Below are positions 48,144 through 56,670 of a DNA stretch of 64,000 bases, in pieces. Within the stretch, counting starts at the first letter, position 1; the number at the start of each line of letters is the position of its first letter. Origin of the DNA: Chitinophagaceae bacterium LGM1 (GTDB lineage: Bacteria; Bacteroidota; Bacteroidia; Chitinophagales; Chitinophagaceae). The notes beneath the pieces were generated by a model. It did no database searches, was not told where the DNA came from, and saw only the letters and a list, made by a program, of their open reading frames with translations. The DNA lies in contig CP075895.1 of NCBI GenBank assembly GCA_018604165.1, positions 1,697,501 to 1,761,500 of the forward strand. Reading direction: 5' to 3'. The position numbers and the translations under genes were made by a program.

Positions 48144-48151
48144 CAAAGGTA
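48144..48151 (-). promoter_or_regulatory. -7 element for hldD
   Basis: The minus strand reads TACCTTTG 29 bases before the hldD ATG. The -33 part is not evident because it falls in the end of the preceding gene. Confidence 0.45.
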
Positions 48152-48155
48152 ATGA

Positions 48156-48443
48156 TTAGTGAGCAGCGTGTGTGCTATCTGCAGCATGGTGTTCTGCGGG
48201 TGCAGCAGCATCATGTGTGGTAGCTTCGTGTGTAGCGTCATCATGCCCATGCCCTGCGGCAGCTTCTGTATGGTGTTCGCCACCGTGTCCTGCTTCTTCG
48301 TCATGGCCCATAACGCTAACAAAGTTTACAGATGCTACGAATAAGAATACAAGGATGATTACAAACCAATATGCAGAGCGAAACGATGTAGTTGGCTTAG
48401 CATCTGCCTGTGCATGATTGTCGTGATGTGCTTCGTGTGCCAT
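48156..48443 (-). CDS. Histidine-rich single-pass membrane peptide
   Basis: 95 residues. A short His/Asp-rich N-terminus (MAHEAHHDNHAQADA), one membrane helix (about 25-45, YWFVIILVFLFVASVNFVSV), and a 45-residue tail with twelve histidines mixed with Ala, Glu and Asp (GHGGEHHTEAAAGHGHDD). The tail suggests metal binding (zinc, nickel or copper) on one face of the membrane, but this is inferred from composition. No metal transporter is adjacent. A -7 element upstream supports the start. Confidence 0.75.
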   Translation of the reverse strand: MAHEAHHDNHAQADAKPTTSFRSAYWFVIILVFLFVASVNFVSVMGHDEEAGHGGEHHTEAAAGHGHDDATHEATTHDAAAPAEHHAADSTHAAH

Positions 48444-48470
48444 GTATATGTTTTAGTTTTATGACAAGGG

Positions 48471-48478
48471 CAAAAGTA
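48471..48478 (-). promoter_or_regulatory. -7 element for the His-rich peptide gene
   Basis: The minus strand reads TACTTTTG 27 bases before the ATG at 48443. Confidence 0.45.
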
Positions 48479-48529
48479 ACTGTTTGTGCTGATTTATTAA
48501 AGCACCGCACCTGCCTATTTTCATAAAAA

Positions 48530-48549
48530 AACGCCCATTAGCGGGCGTT
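48530..48549 (-). terminator. Terminator after nbaC
   Basis: Stem AACGCCC / GGGCGTT with a 6-base loop; seven or more T follow on the minus strand. It lies 10 bases after the nbaC stop. Confidence 0.8.
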
Positions 48550-48559
48550 GATATATAAA

Positions 48560-49087
48560 CTATTTTTTAGGCGCGGGTGGCTCCATCACCGTACCGCATT
48601 TCTTACAAGTGCGTTTTTCTTCATCGCCATAGAAGCGTTGCATCAGTGGGGGTAGCTGGCTCACAATATCTGTCAACTCAAAATATTCTTCGTACAGCTT
48701 TTCGTGGCAGTTTTCACAAAACCAGATAAAGCCATCGCGCTCTGCATTTTCACGTTTCTTTTCTACCACCAAGCCTACGGTGTTTTCGCCACGCTGTGGT
48801 GAGTGTGGGGTATTACCGGGCAACAAAAACATTTCGCCCTCTTTGATGGGTATATCTACAATCTTCCCATCTTCCTGTATGCGCACTACCACATCTCCCT
48901 GAAACTGGTAAAACAATTCTTCGCTCTCGTTGTAGTGAAAATCTTTACGGCTGTTGGGGCCGCCTACTATCATCACGATGAAGTCGCCCGCATCTTTATA
49001 CAGTTGCTGGTTGCCCACAGGTGGTTTCAGCAAATGGTGGTTTTCTTCTATCCATGCGTTGAGGTTGAAAGGACGTGCTACTGCCAT
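48560..49087 (-). CDS. nbaC: 3-hydroxyanthranilate 3,4-dioxygenase
   Basis: 175 residues, a cupin dioxygenase. The likely iron ligands are His51 and Glu57 (HYNESEELFY) and His95 (GNTPHSPQR). A C-terminal rubredoxin-like iron site has cysteines 124, 127, 161 and 164 in two CxxC pairs, as in bacterial NbaC enzymes. It opens the ring of 3-hydroxyanthranilate in the kynurenine route from tryptophan, leading to quinolinate and NAD or to degradation. No other gene of that route is in the window. Confidence 0.95.
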   Translation of the reverse strand: MAVARPFNLNAWIEENHHLLKPPVGNQQLYKDAGDFIVMIVGGPNSRKDFHYNESEELFYQFQGDVVVRIQEDGKIVDIPIKEGEMFLLPGNTPHSPQRGENTVGLVVEKKRENAERDGFIWFCENCHEKLYEEYFELTDIVSQLPPLMQRFYGDEEKRTCKKCGTVMEPPAPKK

Positions 49088-49116
49088 AGATGTATCGTTT
49101 AGATTGTATAACTAAT

Positions 49117-50388
49117 TTACTTTAAAATTTTCATTTTCACCGTTTCTATTCGGGTATCGCTCACCAGCAACACATCAAATTCGTTGCGCTCTATGATTAT
49201 CCTGTCTTTCATGTTGGGGATGGTTTCGTGGTTGGCTATGATGTAGCCCGAAAGTGTTTCAGACTCATCTGTAGGGAAGCTAAAGCCATATTTCTCGTTC
49301 AGGTAATCAAGCTCCAGCCTGCCCGAGAAGATGTATTCGTTGTCTGATATTTGTTTTTCTACGTGTTCCTGCACATCGTACTCATCATTTATATCCCCGA
49401 ATATTTCTTCCAGTACATCTTCCATAGTTACGATACCTGCTGTGCCGCCAAACTCGTCTATTACCCAAGCTATGCTTTTGCGGTCTTTGGTAAAACGGTT
49501 CATCAGGTCTACGGCACTCATGGTTTCGGGTACGGCGGCTATGTTGTGCAGTATGTCTTTTATTTTGGCGGGTTTGCGGTTCAGGTCTAGGTGGTGTACA
49601 TAGCCTACTATATTATCAATTTTAGCATCGTACACAATGATTTTTGATAGCTTGGTGTCTATAAACTTCTGTCTTACCTCTGTTACAGGTGTGTTGATGT
49701 CCACGGCTTCTACCTCGTTGCGGGGTATCATACACTTGCGGATTTTTACATTCACTAAGTAGAGGGCGTTTTCAAACAATTCGGTATTCAGTTCTGCATT
49801 ATCGGTTTCATGCCCGTGCAGGCTTTGTTTTACAAACACTTCAAGGTCAACACGGTTGAAGACTTGCTGGTTTTCTTTCAGACGAACATTCAGCAGGTAT
49901 TTCAGTATAAACTCTGATATGGCAACGAATATCTTGGCAAAAGGGTATAATATCCAGTACATCAGCATCATGGGTACGCTGAATATAGCCAACACACTAT
50001 CTGCCTTTGCCCTGAAGATGGCTTTGGGTAAAAACTCTGCAAAAAACAGGATGATAACAGTTGCTATCAGGGTATCGAACAGTAGTTGAAAATACTCTGA
50101 ATTGAAAGGTGCGGGTAGCTGGCTGAGGATAGGCTCTGTAAGCTGTGTCATCAGCAAACCGTAGATAACCAGCAGTACGTTTACCCCTACAAGGCTGGTA
50201 CCTATAAACTCCGAGGGGTTTTCCATGAAGCGAGCCAGTATCTTGCCCGATATAGTACCTTGCTTTTTGCGCAGCTCTATATTCAGTTTGTTGGCAGATA
50301 TAAAAGCTATTTCCGTACCTGCAAAGAAGCCTATCAGCACTATGCAGCCTACTATATATAATATAAGGTGGGTTACGTCCATATACAA
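49117..50388 (-). CDS. CorC/HlyC-family membrane protein (DUF21-CBS)
   Basis: 423 residues. A DUF21 (CNNM) transmembrane domain about 1-185 with four helices (LIGFFAGTEIAFISANKLNIELRKK), two CBS domains about 205-335 (RKCMIPRNEVEAVDINT ... GIVTMEDVLEEIFGDI) and the CorC_HlyC C-terminal domain about 345-423. Family members are linked to Mg2+/Co2+ export; in Bacteroidota the GldE group looks similar. The name hemolysin is historical. The gene is 25 bases after the guanylate kinase stop. Confidence 0.9.
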   Translation of the reverse strand: MYMDVTHLILYIVGCIVLIGFFAGTEIAFISANKLNIELRKKQGTISGKILARFMENPSEFIGTSLVGVNVLLVIYGLLMTQLTEPILSQLPAPFNSEYFQLLFDTLIATVIILFFAEFLPKAIFRAKADSVLAIFSVPMMLMYWILYPFAKIFVAISEFILKYLLNVRLKENQQVFNRVDLEVFVKQSLHGHETDNAELNTELFENALYLVNVKIRKCMIPRNEVEAVDINTPVTEVRQKFIDTKLSKIIVYDAKIDNIVGYVHHLDLNRKPAKIKDILHNIAAVPETMSAVDLMNRFTKDRKSIAWVIDEFGGTAGIVTMEDVLEEIFGDINDEYDVQEHVEKQISDNEYIFSGRLELDYLNEKYGFSFPTDESETLSGYIIANHETIPNMKDRIIIERNEFDVLLVSDTRIETVKMKILK

Positions 50389-50413
50389 TCAAAGATAGTA
50401 AAATAAGCAGCCA

Positions 50414-50983
50414 TTAAGCAAGCAGAAAGCGGTTGACGGTTTCTTTCAGTTCTGTTGCGGCAGCATCAAGGTTGTCGTTTACAATAATGGTATTGAATTG
50501 CGGGGCGAATGTAAGCTCGTACGTGGCTTTGCTGATGCGTTCTTCCAGTGTTTCGGGGGTTTCTGTGCTACGCAACACCAATCGTTTACGCAATTCTTCG
50601 ATAGAGGGTGCTTGTATAAAGATGCTCAACGAGTTGTGTGGGTATTGGCGTTGAATATCCAATGCGCCTTGTACATCTATATCTACCAGTGGGGTTTTGC
50701 CCTCATTCCATATACGTGTCATTTCAGATTTGAGCGTACCGTAGTACTTGCCCTCATACACCATTTCCCATTCTACAAACGCATCTTCGGCTATCAGTTG
50801 CTGAAAGGCTTCTACAGTGTAGAAATGATAGTCTTTACCATCTACCTCTCCCACACGGGGCTTGCGTGTACACGCAGATACAGAAAATGCCAGCGCAGGG
50901 TATTCTGCCAGCAAACGCTTTACCAGTGTGGTTTTGCCCGAGCCTGACGGGGCTGTGATAATGACGATTTTACCTTGTTTCAA
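50414..50983 (-). CDS. gmk: Guanylate kinase
   Basis: 189 residues with the P-loop TAPSGSGKTTLVKRLL, the GMP-binding SVSACTRKPRVGEVDGKDYHF and the lid region RLVLRSTETPETLEERI. It phosphorylates GMP to GDP and is essential for nucleotide supply. It shows the usual length and no unusual insertions. Confidence 0.96.
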   Translation of the reverse strand: MKQGKIVIITAPSGSGKTTLVKRLLAEYPALAFSVSACTRKPRVGEVDGKDYHFYTVEAFQQLIAEDAFVEWEMVYEGKYYGTLKSEMTRIWNEGKTPLVDIDVQGALDIQRQYPHNSLSIFIQAPSIEELRKRLVLRSTETPETLEERISKATYELTFAPQFNTIIVNDNLDAAATELKETVNRFLLA

Positions 50984-51022
50984 ACAAAAACAAATTTGCG
51001 AGGCTAAGATACAAATAAATAA

Positions 51023-51041
51023 CGGGTGCTATTGGCACCCG
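51023..51041 (-). terminator. Probable terminator after the bacilliredoxin gene
   Basis: A 7-base stem CGGGTGC / GCACCCG with a 5-base loop, then TTATTTATTTG on the minus strand. It separates the bacilliredoxin gene from gmk. Confidence 0.6.
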
Positions 51042-51072
51042 CTACTGTATGTTGTGTTACTATACTATTGTT

Positions 51073-51486
51073 TTAGCAATGCTGCTCGAAAGCCTGTAGC
51101 AGGTTTTGTGCTATCATCTGCGCAGGGCGGCCTTCTATCATGTGGCGTTCTATCATGTGTACTACCTGTCCGTCTTTCAGCAGGGCTATGGCTGGCGACG
51201 ATGGGGGGTAGGGCAGCAGATAAGTACGTGCCTGTTTTACCGCATCTGTATCGTAGCCTGCAAAGCTGGTAAGCAACTGGTCGGGTTTTTTGGTAGCATT
51301 GTTTACCGCCATTACAACACCGGGGCGGGCTGTACCTGCCGAGCAACCGCATACCGAATTGATGAACAATAAAGATGTACCGCTTTGTTTCAGCGCATTG
51401 TCTGCATCTTCGGCAGAGAGCAATTCTTTAAACCCGTGATTGGTAACTTCCGCCTTCATCGGGGCAACTATTTCTGTAGGATACAT
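51073..51486 (-). CDS. BrxA/BrxB-type bacilliredoxin
   Basis: 137 residues in the YphP/YqiW family. The thioredoxin-like fold carries the active-site motif Cys46-Gly-Cys48 in FINSVCGCSAGTARPG. The opening YPTEIVAPMKAEVTNHGFKE is characteristic. In Bacillus these proteins remove bacillithiol from modified thiols. In Bacteroidota, which also have bacillithiol-type chemistry in several lineages, a similar redox role is probable but not shown here. Confidence 0.92.
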   Translation of the reverse strand: MYPTEIVAPMKAEVTNHGFKELLSAEDADNALKQSGTSLLFINSVCGCSAGTARPGVVMAVNNATKKPDQLLTSFAGYDTDAVKQARTYLLPYPPSSPAIALLKDGQVVHMIERHMIEGRPAQMIAQNLLQAFEQHC

Positions 51487-51508
51487 TATCTATTCTGTTA
51501 TTTGTATG

Positions 51509-51516
51509 CAAATTTA
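51509..51516 (-). promoter_or_regulatory. -7 element for the bacilliredoxin gene
   Basis: The minus strand reads TAAATTTG 22 bases before the ATG at 51486. Confidence 0.4.
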
Positions 51517-51625
51517 CAACATATCCTCATCATGCTCATCATCTGTGTATAACGAATACTGATAGATGTATTACTGAGCGTTGATGAACGTTAATTGTGA
51601 TTTTTCATAGCAATGGTATTTTTTT

Positions 51626-51643
51626 AACCGCAAAGACGCTAAG
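51626..51643. repeat. Dispersed intergenic repeat, copy 1
   Basis: The 18-mer AACCGCAAAGACGCTAAG is followed by GCGCAAAGG, an AAAG-periodic sequence. An identical 18-mer occurs at 58410-58427, also preceded by a T-run. The same family of CGCAAAG-rich words is common between genes in many environmental bacteria. Confidence 0.55.
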
Positions 51644-51681
51644 GCGCAAAGGGTTTTTCGTAAAGTAATAAAATATATTAT

Positions 51682-51861
51682 CTATTCATTTTTAAGCTTG
51701 TAGTAAAAGAAGAGAACCGCGCATACCACTCCAACCCCCAAACATATAAACGCCCACATTTCATGATGCTTTAGTAAACGACTTCCTCCATAAAGGAATA
51801 CAATCCCAACCTTATCACAATAAGTCCACCATGCATTTGGTTTTTTATCTTGTTTTTCCAT
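51682..51861 (-). CDS. 59-residue single-pass membrane peptide
   Basis: An ATG at 51861 directly abuts the ftcD stop codon (51862-51864). The 59-residue frame reads MEKQDKKPNAWWTYCDKVGI, then a loop GGSRLLKHHEM and a membrane helix WAFICLGVGVVCAVLFFYY, ending KLKNE. A basic start, one clear helix and the stop-start junction are the support. No family is recognised. Translation coupled to ftcD is likely. Confidence 0.55.
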   Translation of the reverse strand: MEKQDKKPNAWWTYCDKVGIVFLYGGSRLLKHHEMWAFICLGVGVVCAVLFFYYKLKNE

Positions 51862-53547
51862 CTACTTCATCTTACCCATCACCACTGCCCATACTTCTTG
51901 CTCTTTGCTGTCGGCAGATGCGTTCATGTCTTGGGCTTTGGCAACAAGGGGTTTTACTTCGGGGTGTTCTTTCAGGTCTTGCGCGTTGATGATGACGTTG
52001 AGGTACGCACCCTTTACGGCAGCACGGGCGCACAATGCACCTACACCCGCATCGCTCACACTGTTGGGGTTGCCTATCTCTGCCATCGCTTTAGCAAGGT
52101 CGAAAGATTGGTATGCCAGCTCCATAGTGCGGTACGGCACTTTTATAGCGTTGATGGTAGCCGCATCTATAGCTGCTTTGCGGGTTGCTTTTTCTTCATC
52201 ATTTGTTTTGGGCAAACCAAAGGCTGCCATTATCTGATTGAAGGCATTGGTATCTTCATCTACAAGGTTCAGCATATCGGTCATCAGTTGCTGCCCTTGT
52301 GCTGCATAATTGCTGAACTCTTCCCAACGGGCATCCCATCCTTTTTTATGAGATGAGAGGTTGGCTACCATCGTACCCAGTGCCGCACCCAATGCACCGC
52401 AATAGGCAGCTATGCTACCACCACCGGGGGCAGGGCTTTCGCTTGCTGTTTCTTCTGCAAATTTTGTAAGTGTCATACCTATCAGCTTTTTGCTGTTGGT
52501 ATCGCGCATACGGTATTCTATAATTTTCTTCTGCGGGTCGAAGGGGGCAAGTTCATCCAATCCCAAAGATTTTACGGCAATCTTTATCAGCTCGCTCTCG
52601 CTTACACCCACGCTGCGCTGTTGCTTACGTAAAAAGTATTTACCTGCTTCCAGTATGGCTTCTAATGGTACAAGCCCTACCAGTTCGCTACCCGTTACCC
52701 GCAAGCCACGCGCAGTAGCACGCTCGCAAGCCGTGTCGAACACTTTGTGCAGTGGGGTAGTGTGCATATTGGTGAGGTTGATGCTTATCTGTGCCACACC
52801 GTATTCTTCAATAAACCAGCCTATGGCTTTTACATCTTTCAGCAAGCCGGGTATCCATACTGGTTCGCCGTTTTCGTCTTTCACGGCTTTGCCTTTCTCA
52901 TCTGTTTTTTGTCTGCCTTTTTCGCGTATGTCAAAAGCTATGGCATTGGCACGGCGAGTAGATGTAGTATTGAGGTTTACGTTGTAGGCTATCAAAAAAT
53001 CTCTTGCACCTATAACTGTAGCACCGCTTTTTTCGTTGAATGAAGTGCCATAGTCGGGCTTCCATTCGGGTTTGGTTATTTTAGCAGCAAAGCCCTCGTA
53101 CTCTCCGCTGCGTATATCAGCCAGGTTTCGGCGATAGTCTGCACTGGCAGCATACTCGTACAGATAGGTGGGTATGTTCAGTTCTTCGCCCACACGCTTG
53201 GCAAGCATCTTGGCAAATTCCACCGTTTCTTCCATCGTTATACCGCTAATGGGTATCAGGGGGCATACATCGGTAGCACCCATACGTGGGTGCTCTCCCT
53301 TGTGTTGTCGCATATCTATTACCTCGCCCGCTTTTTTGATGGCTTGGTAGGCAGCTTCTATCACGGCATGGGGGTTGCCCACAAGTGTTACTACGGTGCG
53401 GTTGGTAGCTTTGCCGGGGTCAACATCCAGCAGGCTTACGCCCTCTACTTTCTCTATCTCGTCTGTTATTTGTTTGATGATACTCATATCGCGCCCCTCG
53501 CTGAAGTTGGGAACGCATTCTATTATGGCGTTTTTAAAGTCTTTCAT
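51862..53547 (-). CDS. ftcD: Bifunctional glutamate formimidoyltransferase / formimidotetrahydrofolate cyclodeaminase
   Basis: 561 residues, the length of the fused enzyme. The N-terminal domain about 1-180 (IIECVPNFSEGRDMSIIKQI) and its partner about 181-325 (NLTNMHTTPLHKVFDTACER) form the transferase. The cyclodeaminase follows at about 350-561 (ASESPAPGGGSIAAYCGALG). It takes the formimino group from formiminoglutamate to tetrahydrofolate and then releases ammonia, giving methenyl-THF, the last step of histidine breakdown. The other hut genes are not here. A 59-residue frame starts at its stop. Confidence 0.95.
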   Translation of the reverse strand: MKDFKNAIIECVPNFSEGRDMSIIKQITDEIEKVEGVSLLDVDPGKATNRTVVTLVGNPHAVIEAAYQAIKKAGEVIDMRQHKGEHPRMGATDVCPLIPISGITMEETVEFAKMLAKRVGEELNIPTYLYEYAASADYRRNLADIRSGEYEGFAAKITKPEWKPDYGTSFNEKSGATVIGARDFLIAYNVNLNTTSTRRANAIAFDIREKGRQKTDEKGKAVKDENGEPVWIPGLLKDVKAIGWFIEEYGVAQISINLTNMHTTPLHKVFDTACERATARGLRVTGSELVGLVPLEAILEAGKYFLRKQQRSVGVSESELIKIAVKSLGLDELAPFDPQKKIIEYRMRDTNSKKLIGMTLTKFAEETASESPAPGGGSIAAYCGALGAALGTMVANLSSHKKGWDARWEEFSNYAAQGQQLMTDMLNLVDEDTNAFNQIMAAFGLPKTNDEEKATRKAAIDAATINAIKVPYRTMELAYQSFDLAKAMAEIGNPNSVSDAGVGALCARAAVKGAYLNVIINAQDLKEHPEVKPLVAKAQDMNASADSKEQEVWAVVMGKMK

Positions 53548-53705
53548 GTCTGTAATTGAGAGCGCAAAAATAGCTAAATGCCTGCAACTATTGTAGGGGA
53601 AAGAGGCAATATGTCATTTGAGGGTACTATTCAAAAAACAGCCTATCATTAACCAACGAATAACAAACAGAATAGAAGTAATGTGATATTTTTACAGTCC
53701 TCTAT

Positions 53706-54530
53706 ATGTACACAGCAAAGCATTTACTAATGGTATGCCTGCTGCTGATAGCTCTGCGTGCTACAGCACAATACACGCCTGCCATACGTTCCGTTCGCCC
53801 GGGTGTAACGGTAGCACCCAACACGGTAGGCAAGGGCATCCTGCAATTTCACATAGATGGCTACAGTGGGGTAGATGGCAGAAGTGATGATACGTCAGAG
53901 TATTACAACAAGTTTGCCTTTGCAGATATGTTGGTGTGTTATGGCATTACAGACAAGCTGGAGCTGAACCTGCTGACAGAAACCCGTAATGATAAAGTAG
54001 AAATCAATAACAGAAAGATGCCTATGTCGGGTATCAGCCTGGCAGCGTTGGGTGTACGTTATACCATCAGCGAGGGTAGTGTGGCAAGCCCGTCTGTAGG
54101 CTTGCAGGGCTTGGTAAAATTTAAAGCACAATCGGCAGATTACAAAACACGTAATATGGCTACAAGGGCGTTGCTGCTGTTGGGTTACGAGCCTACATAC
54201 ATCGTGTCTTTGGCTGCCAATCTGGGGGTTGATTTCAGCGGCAATGCTACACCTGCTACGGCACTCTATTCTTTCCGTACCAATGTGCGCCTTACACCCA
54301 CATTGGGTGCGTATGCAGAAACATTCGGCAACTACAACCGCCGCTACCTGTACAACAATATTGGTGTTGGTATTTACTACTTTATCAGTAACGATTTTCA
54401 GGTACACGCCTCTACAGGCTATGGCATTCGCAAAGACCAGTATCGTGGTTTTGTAAATCTGGGTATTGCATTCCGTATAGCTACTATGGGCATACCCAAC
54501 TATGCACAGGGCAACGATTATTACGAATAG
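53706..54530 (+). CDS. Outer-membrane transporter-like barrel (Phenol_MetA_deg type)
   Basis: 274 residues. It has a signal peptide 1-21 (LLMVCLLLIALRATAQ), then paired amphipathic strands with the patterns FADMLVCYGITDKLELNLLT and GVRYTISEG, and a terminal strand with FVNLGIAFRI. This resembles the meta-pathway phenol degradation/transporter barrel family, which has no fixed substrate. It is convergent with the zinc protease gene, 2 bases apart. A -7-like TATTTTTA lies about 20 bases upstream. Confidence 0.75.
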   Translation: MYTAKHLLMVCLLLIALRATAQYTPAIRSVRPGVTVAPNTVGKGILQFHIDGYSGVDGRSDDTSEYYNKFAFADMLVCYGITDKLELNLLTETRNDKVEINNRKMPMSGISLAALGVRYTISEGSVASPSVGLQGLVKFKAQSADYKTRNMATRALLLLGYEPTYIVSLAANLGVDFSGNATPATALYSFRTNVRLTPTLGAYAETFGNYNRRYLYNNIGVGIYYFISNDFQVHASTGYGIRKDQYRGFVNLGIAFRIATMGIPNYAQGNDYYE

Positions 54531-54532
54531 GC

Positions 54533-55381
54533 TCAGAGTTCGGCAGCCTCAAACGTATTGCCCTGGCTTATATCGCCCGACTGGAAACCTTTTTTAAACC
54601 AACGCATCCTTTGCTCGGAGGTGCCATGTGTAAACGCATCGGGTACCACACGCCCGCTCGATTTTTCCTGCAATCGGTCATCGCCTATTTCGTGTGCAGC
54701 ATTCAGGGCTTCTTCAATATCGCCCTCTTCCAGTATATTCTTCATGCGCTGTGCATGGTGCGCCCATACACCAGCAAAGAAATCTGCCTGCAATTCTAGC
54801 TTTACAGATAGCTTATTGTATTCTGCTTCGCTCAGTCTTTCTCTCATGGCGTGTACTTTATCGGTAATGCCCATCAGGTGTTGCACATGGTGGCCTACTT
54901 CGTGTGCTATAACATACGCCATTGCAAAATCTCCGGGCGAGTTGAGTTTATTTTTCAGCACATCGTAAAAGGAAAGGTCTATGTACACAATGTCATCGGC
55001 AGAGCAATAGAACGGCCCTGTAGCAGCACCTGCTATACCACAGGCAGACTGTACCTCGTCTGTAAATATCCGTAGCTTGGGTTCTTTGTATTGCTCACCC
55101 ATATCGGCAAAAAGTTTGTTCCATACATCTTCGGTATCGCCCAGTACCACACTTACAAATTCTTTGGCTTCTTTTCTTTCGGGGCTGTCTTCTACGGCTT
55201 CGTTGGTTGTTTGTATACCAGTGCCTGCCTGTTGCAGTATCTGGCTGGGGTCGCCACCCATAAAGTACACAATAGCAGCTACAATCAGTACACCGATACC
55301 ACCACCCACTATGGTACGTCCGCCGCCGCCACGCCCTACATCTTCTACATTATCGCTTTGCCTTCTTCCTTTCCAACGCAT
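54533..55381 (-). CDS. YpfJ-type zinc metallopeptidase
   Basis: 282 residues. A basic, glycine-rich N-terminus with RRQSDNVEDVGRGGGG, one membrane helix about 25-42 (IVGGGIGVLIVAAIVYF), then the YpfJ domain with the zincin motif AHEVGHHVQH (histidines and glutamate intact) and a later glutamate in LELQADFFAGVWAHH as third ligand. It should be anchored to the inner membrane and cleave proteins on its outer side. The natural substrate is unknown for the whole family. Confidence 0.93.
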   Translation of the reverse strand: MRWKGRRQSDNVEDVGRGGGGRTIVGGGIGVLIVAAIVYFMGGDPSQILQQAGTGIQTTNEAVEDSPERKEAKEFVSVVLGDTEDVWNKLFADMGEQYKEPKLRIFTDEVQSACGIAGAATGPFYCSADDIVYIDLSFYDVLKNKLNSPGDFAMAYVIAHEVGHHVQHLMGITDKVHAMRERLSEAEYNKLSVKLELQADFFAGVWAHHAQRMKNILEEGDIEEALNAAHEIGDDRLQEKSSGRVVPDAFTHGTSEQRMRWFKKGFQSGDISQGNTFEAAEL

Positions 55382-55440
55382 AATGATGAAATTTTACCTA
55401 AAGCTAATTTTTTACATCCAAAGCAATATGTAAAACCTTC

Positions 55441-55974
55441 TTATTTCTTTTTATAATGCAGCCGTACCAATCCACTTGAGAAAGATTTTGTGTCTACTAA
55501 TTGTAAATCTATTTGTGGCTTATCACCTGCAATAAATAAAGGGATACCATTACCCAATAATGTAGGTATAATAGAAATGATATACTCATCAATCAGGTTT
55601 TCCTGCATGAATGCTTTGATAAGTTCACCACCACCATCAAGATGTATGTCTTTGCCAGGTGATGCTCGCAGTATTTTTAGTAAGTCTGATAATGAACCGT
55701 TGTAAAAATGCAAGTTATTGTCAGATGGTTTCGCTGTGCGTGTTATTACATAGGTTTGTCTGTCATCATGCGGGAAAGGCATACCGAAGCTAAGCACCTT
55801 GTCGTACGTTTTGCGCCCTAATATAAAAGTGTCTGTCTGTGCTACAATTTTACTGTAGCCATAATCTTCACCTTCCTTTGTTACCATATCAAGCCAGCCC
55901 AATCCACCATCAGCTTCTGCAATAAAACCATCAAGGCTGCAAGCGATAAACAATATCAATTTCCTTTCGTGCAT
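55441..55974 (-). CDS. RibD C-terminal/dihydrofolate-reductase-like protein
   Basis: 177 residues from the ATG at 55974 (MHERKLILFIACSLDGFIAE). The ATG at 56022 is rejected because the intervening bases form a terminator hairpin. The family motif YVITRTAKPSD and the segment DIHLDGGGELIKAFM match DHFR/RibD_C-like reductases that use NADPH. The exact substrate is unknown; most are neither true DHFR nor RibD. The hairpin in front is probably the terminator of the preceding gene and lies within the 5' leader of this one. Confidence 0.85.
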   Translation of the reverse strand: MHERKLILFIACSLDGFIAEADGGLGWLDMVTKEGEDYGYSKIVAQTDTFILGRKTYDKVLSFGMPFPHDDRQTYVITRTAKPSDNNLHFYNGSLSDLLKILRASPGKDIHLDGGGELIKAFMQENLIDEYIISIIPTLLGNGIPLFIAGDKPQIDLQLVDTKSFSSGLVRLHYKKK

Positions 55975-55981
55975 AAAAAAA

Positions 55982-56003
55982 CCCTCTTGTTTTTTCAAGA
56001 GGG
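55982..56003 (-). terminator. Terminator after the DUF4199 gene
   Basis: Perfect 8-base stem CCCTCTTG / CAAGAGGG with a 6-base loop and a run of seven T on the minus strand that ends at the ATG of the reductase gene. Confidence 0.8.
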
Positions 56004-56025
56004 ACAAAATTATTGAATACATAGC

Positions 56026-56559
56026 TTATGCTACTACAGGTTCTTTTCTTTTTGTTTTTAGTATCAGTGTTGCTATCAATGTTATCAATACGCCTACTAT
56101 ACTTGGCTCCATAAATGTGAGCCCGAAGCGGTACAGTGCATTACTATCGTACATAGCAAAGTCCTTTGTTATCGCATCTATCTCTTTAGCTTTTTGGGCG
56201 GCAGTTTTAGATGATGCATTTATTTGTTCAGTCATATAAGCCGTGTATTTGGTAGAGAAGTCTGAAAACATAGTTTCGTACAATACCATCCATACGGCAG
56301 CATACATCAGGCAACCTATTACAGTAATCAGCAACCCCATTGTAAGCCCTTGTTTGAAACTAAGGCTTCCGTTATTTTTCTTGAAGCTGGCTAATGCAAA
56401 ATATATCAGGCTGAAACCTAATATCATAGAGGTGAAACCAAAGAACATTCCATTCTCAAATGTGATGGTTCCGTTTTGCCATAAAGGGGCAGTAAGGGCT
56501 AATAATACACCCAAAATAACCCCCGAGATGATACCGTACGTAAGAACAATTTTTTTCAT
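56026..56559 (-). CDS. DUF4199 membrane protein
   Basis: 177 residues with four hydrophobic segments (about 5-22, 32-52, 70-92 and 145-167) and the long polar region between helices 3 and 4 typical of DUF4199 (NASSKTAAQKAKEIDAITKD). The family is Bacteroidota-specific and uncharacterised. A membrane-anchored LuxR-type regulator gene lies 111 bases upstream on the same strand. Confidence 0.85.
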   Translation of the reverse strand: MKKIVLTYGIISGVILGVLLALTAPLWQNGTITFENGMFFGFTSMILGFSLIYFALASFKKNNGSLSFKQGLTMGLLITVIGCLMYAAVWMVLYETMFSDFSTKYTAYMTEQINASSKTAAQKAKEIDAITKDFAMYDSNALYRFGLTFMEPSIVGVLITLIATLILKTKRKEPVVA

Positions 56560-56670
56560 AATACTTTGTTTTAGTTTCGGGCAAAGTAAGGTCGGCAGCG
56601 GTGTTTGGCTTTCATACTTTCGGGTGATTTTGGGTTTTACTGCTTGTTTTTCATGCTTTAGGGTGGGGTA

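Noticed and set aside
51544-51681. Spacer before the 59-residue gene as a possible RNA gene
   Set aside because: Apart from the 18-mer repeat and AT-rich sequence I see no stable structure or conserved RNA signature.
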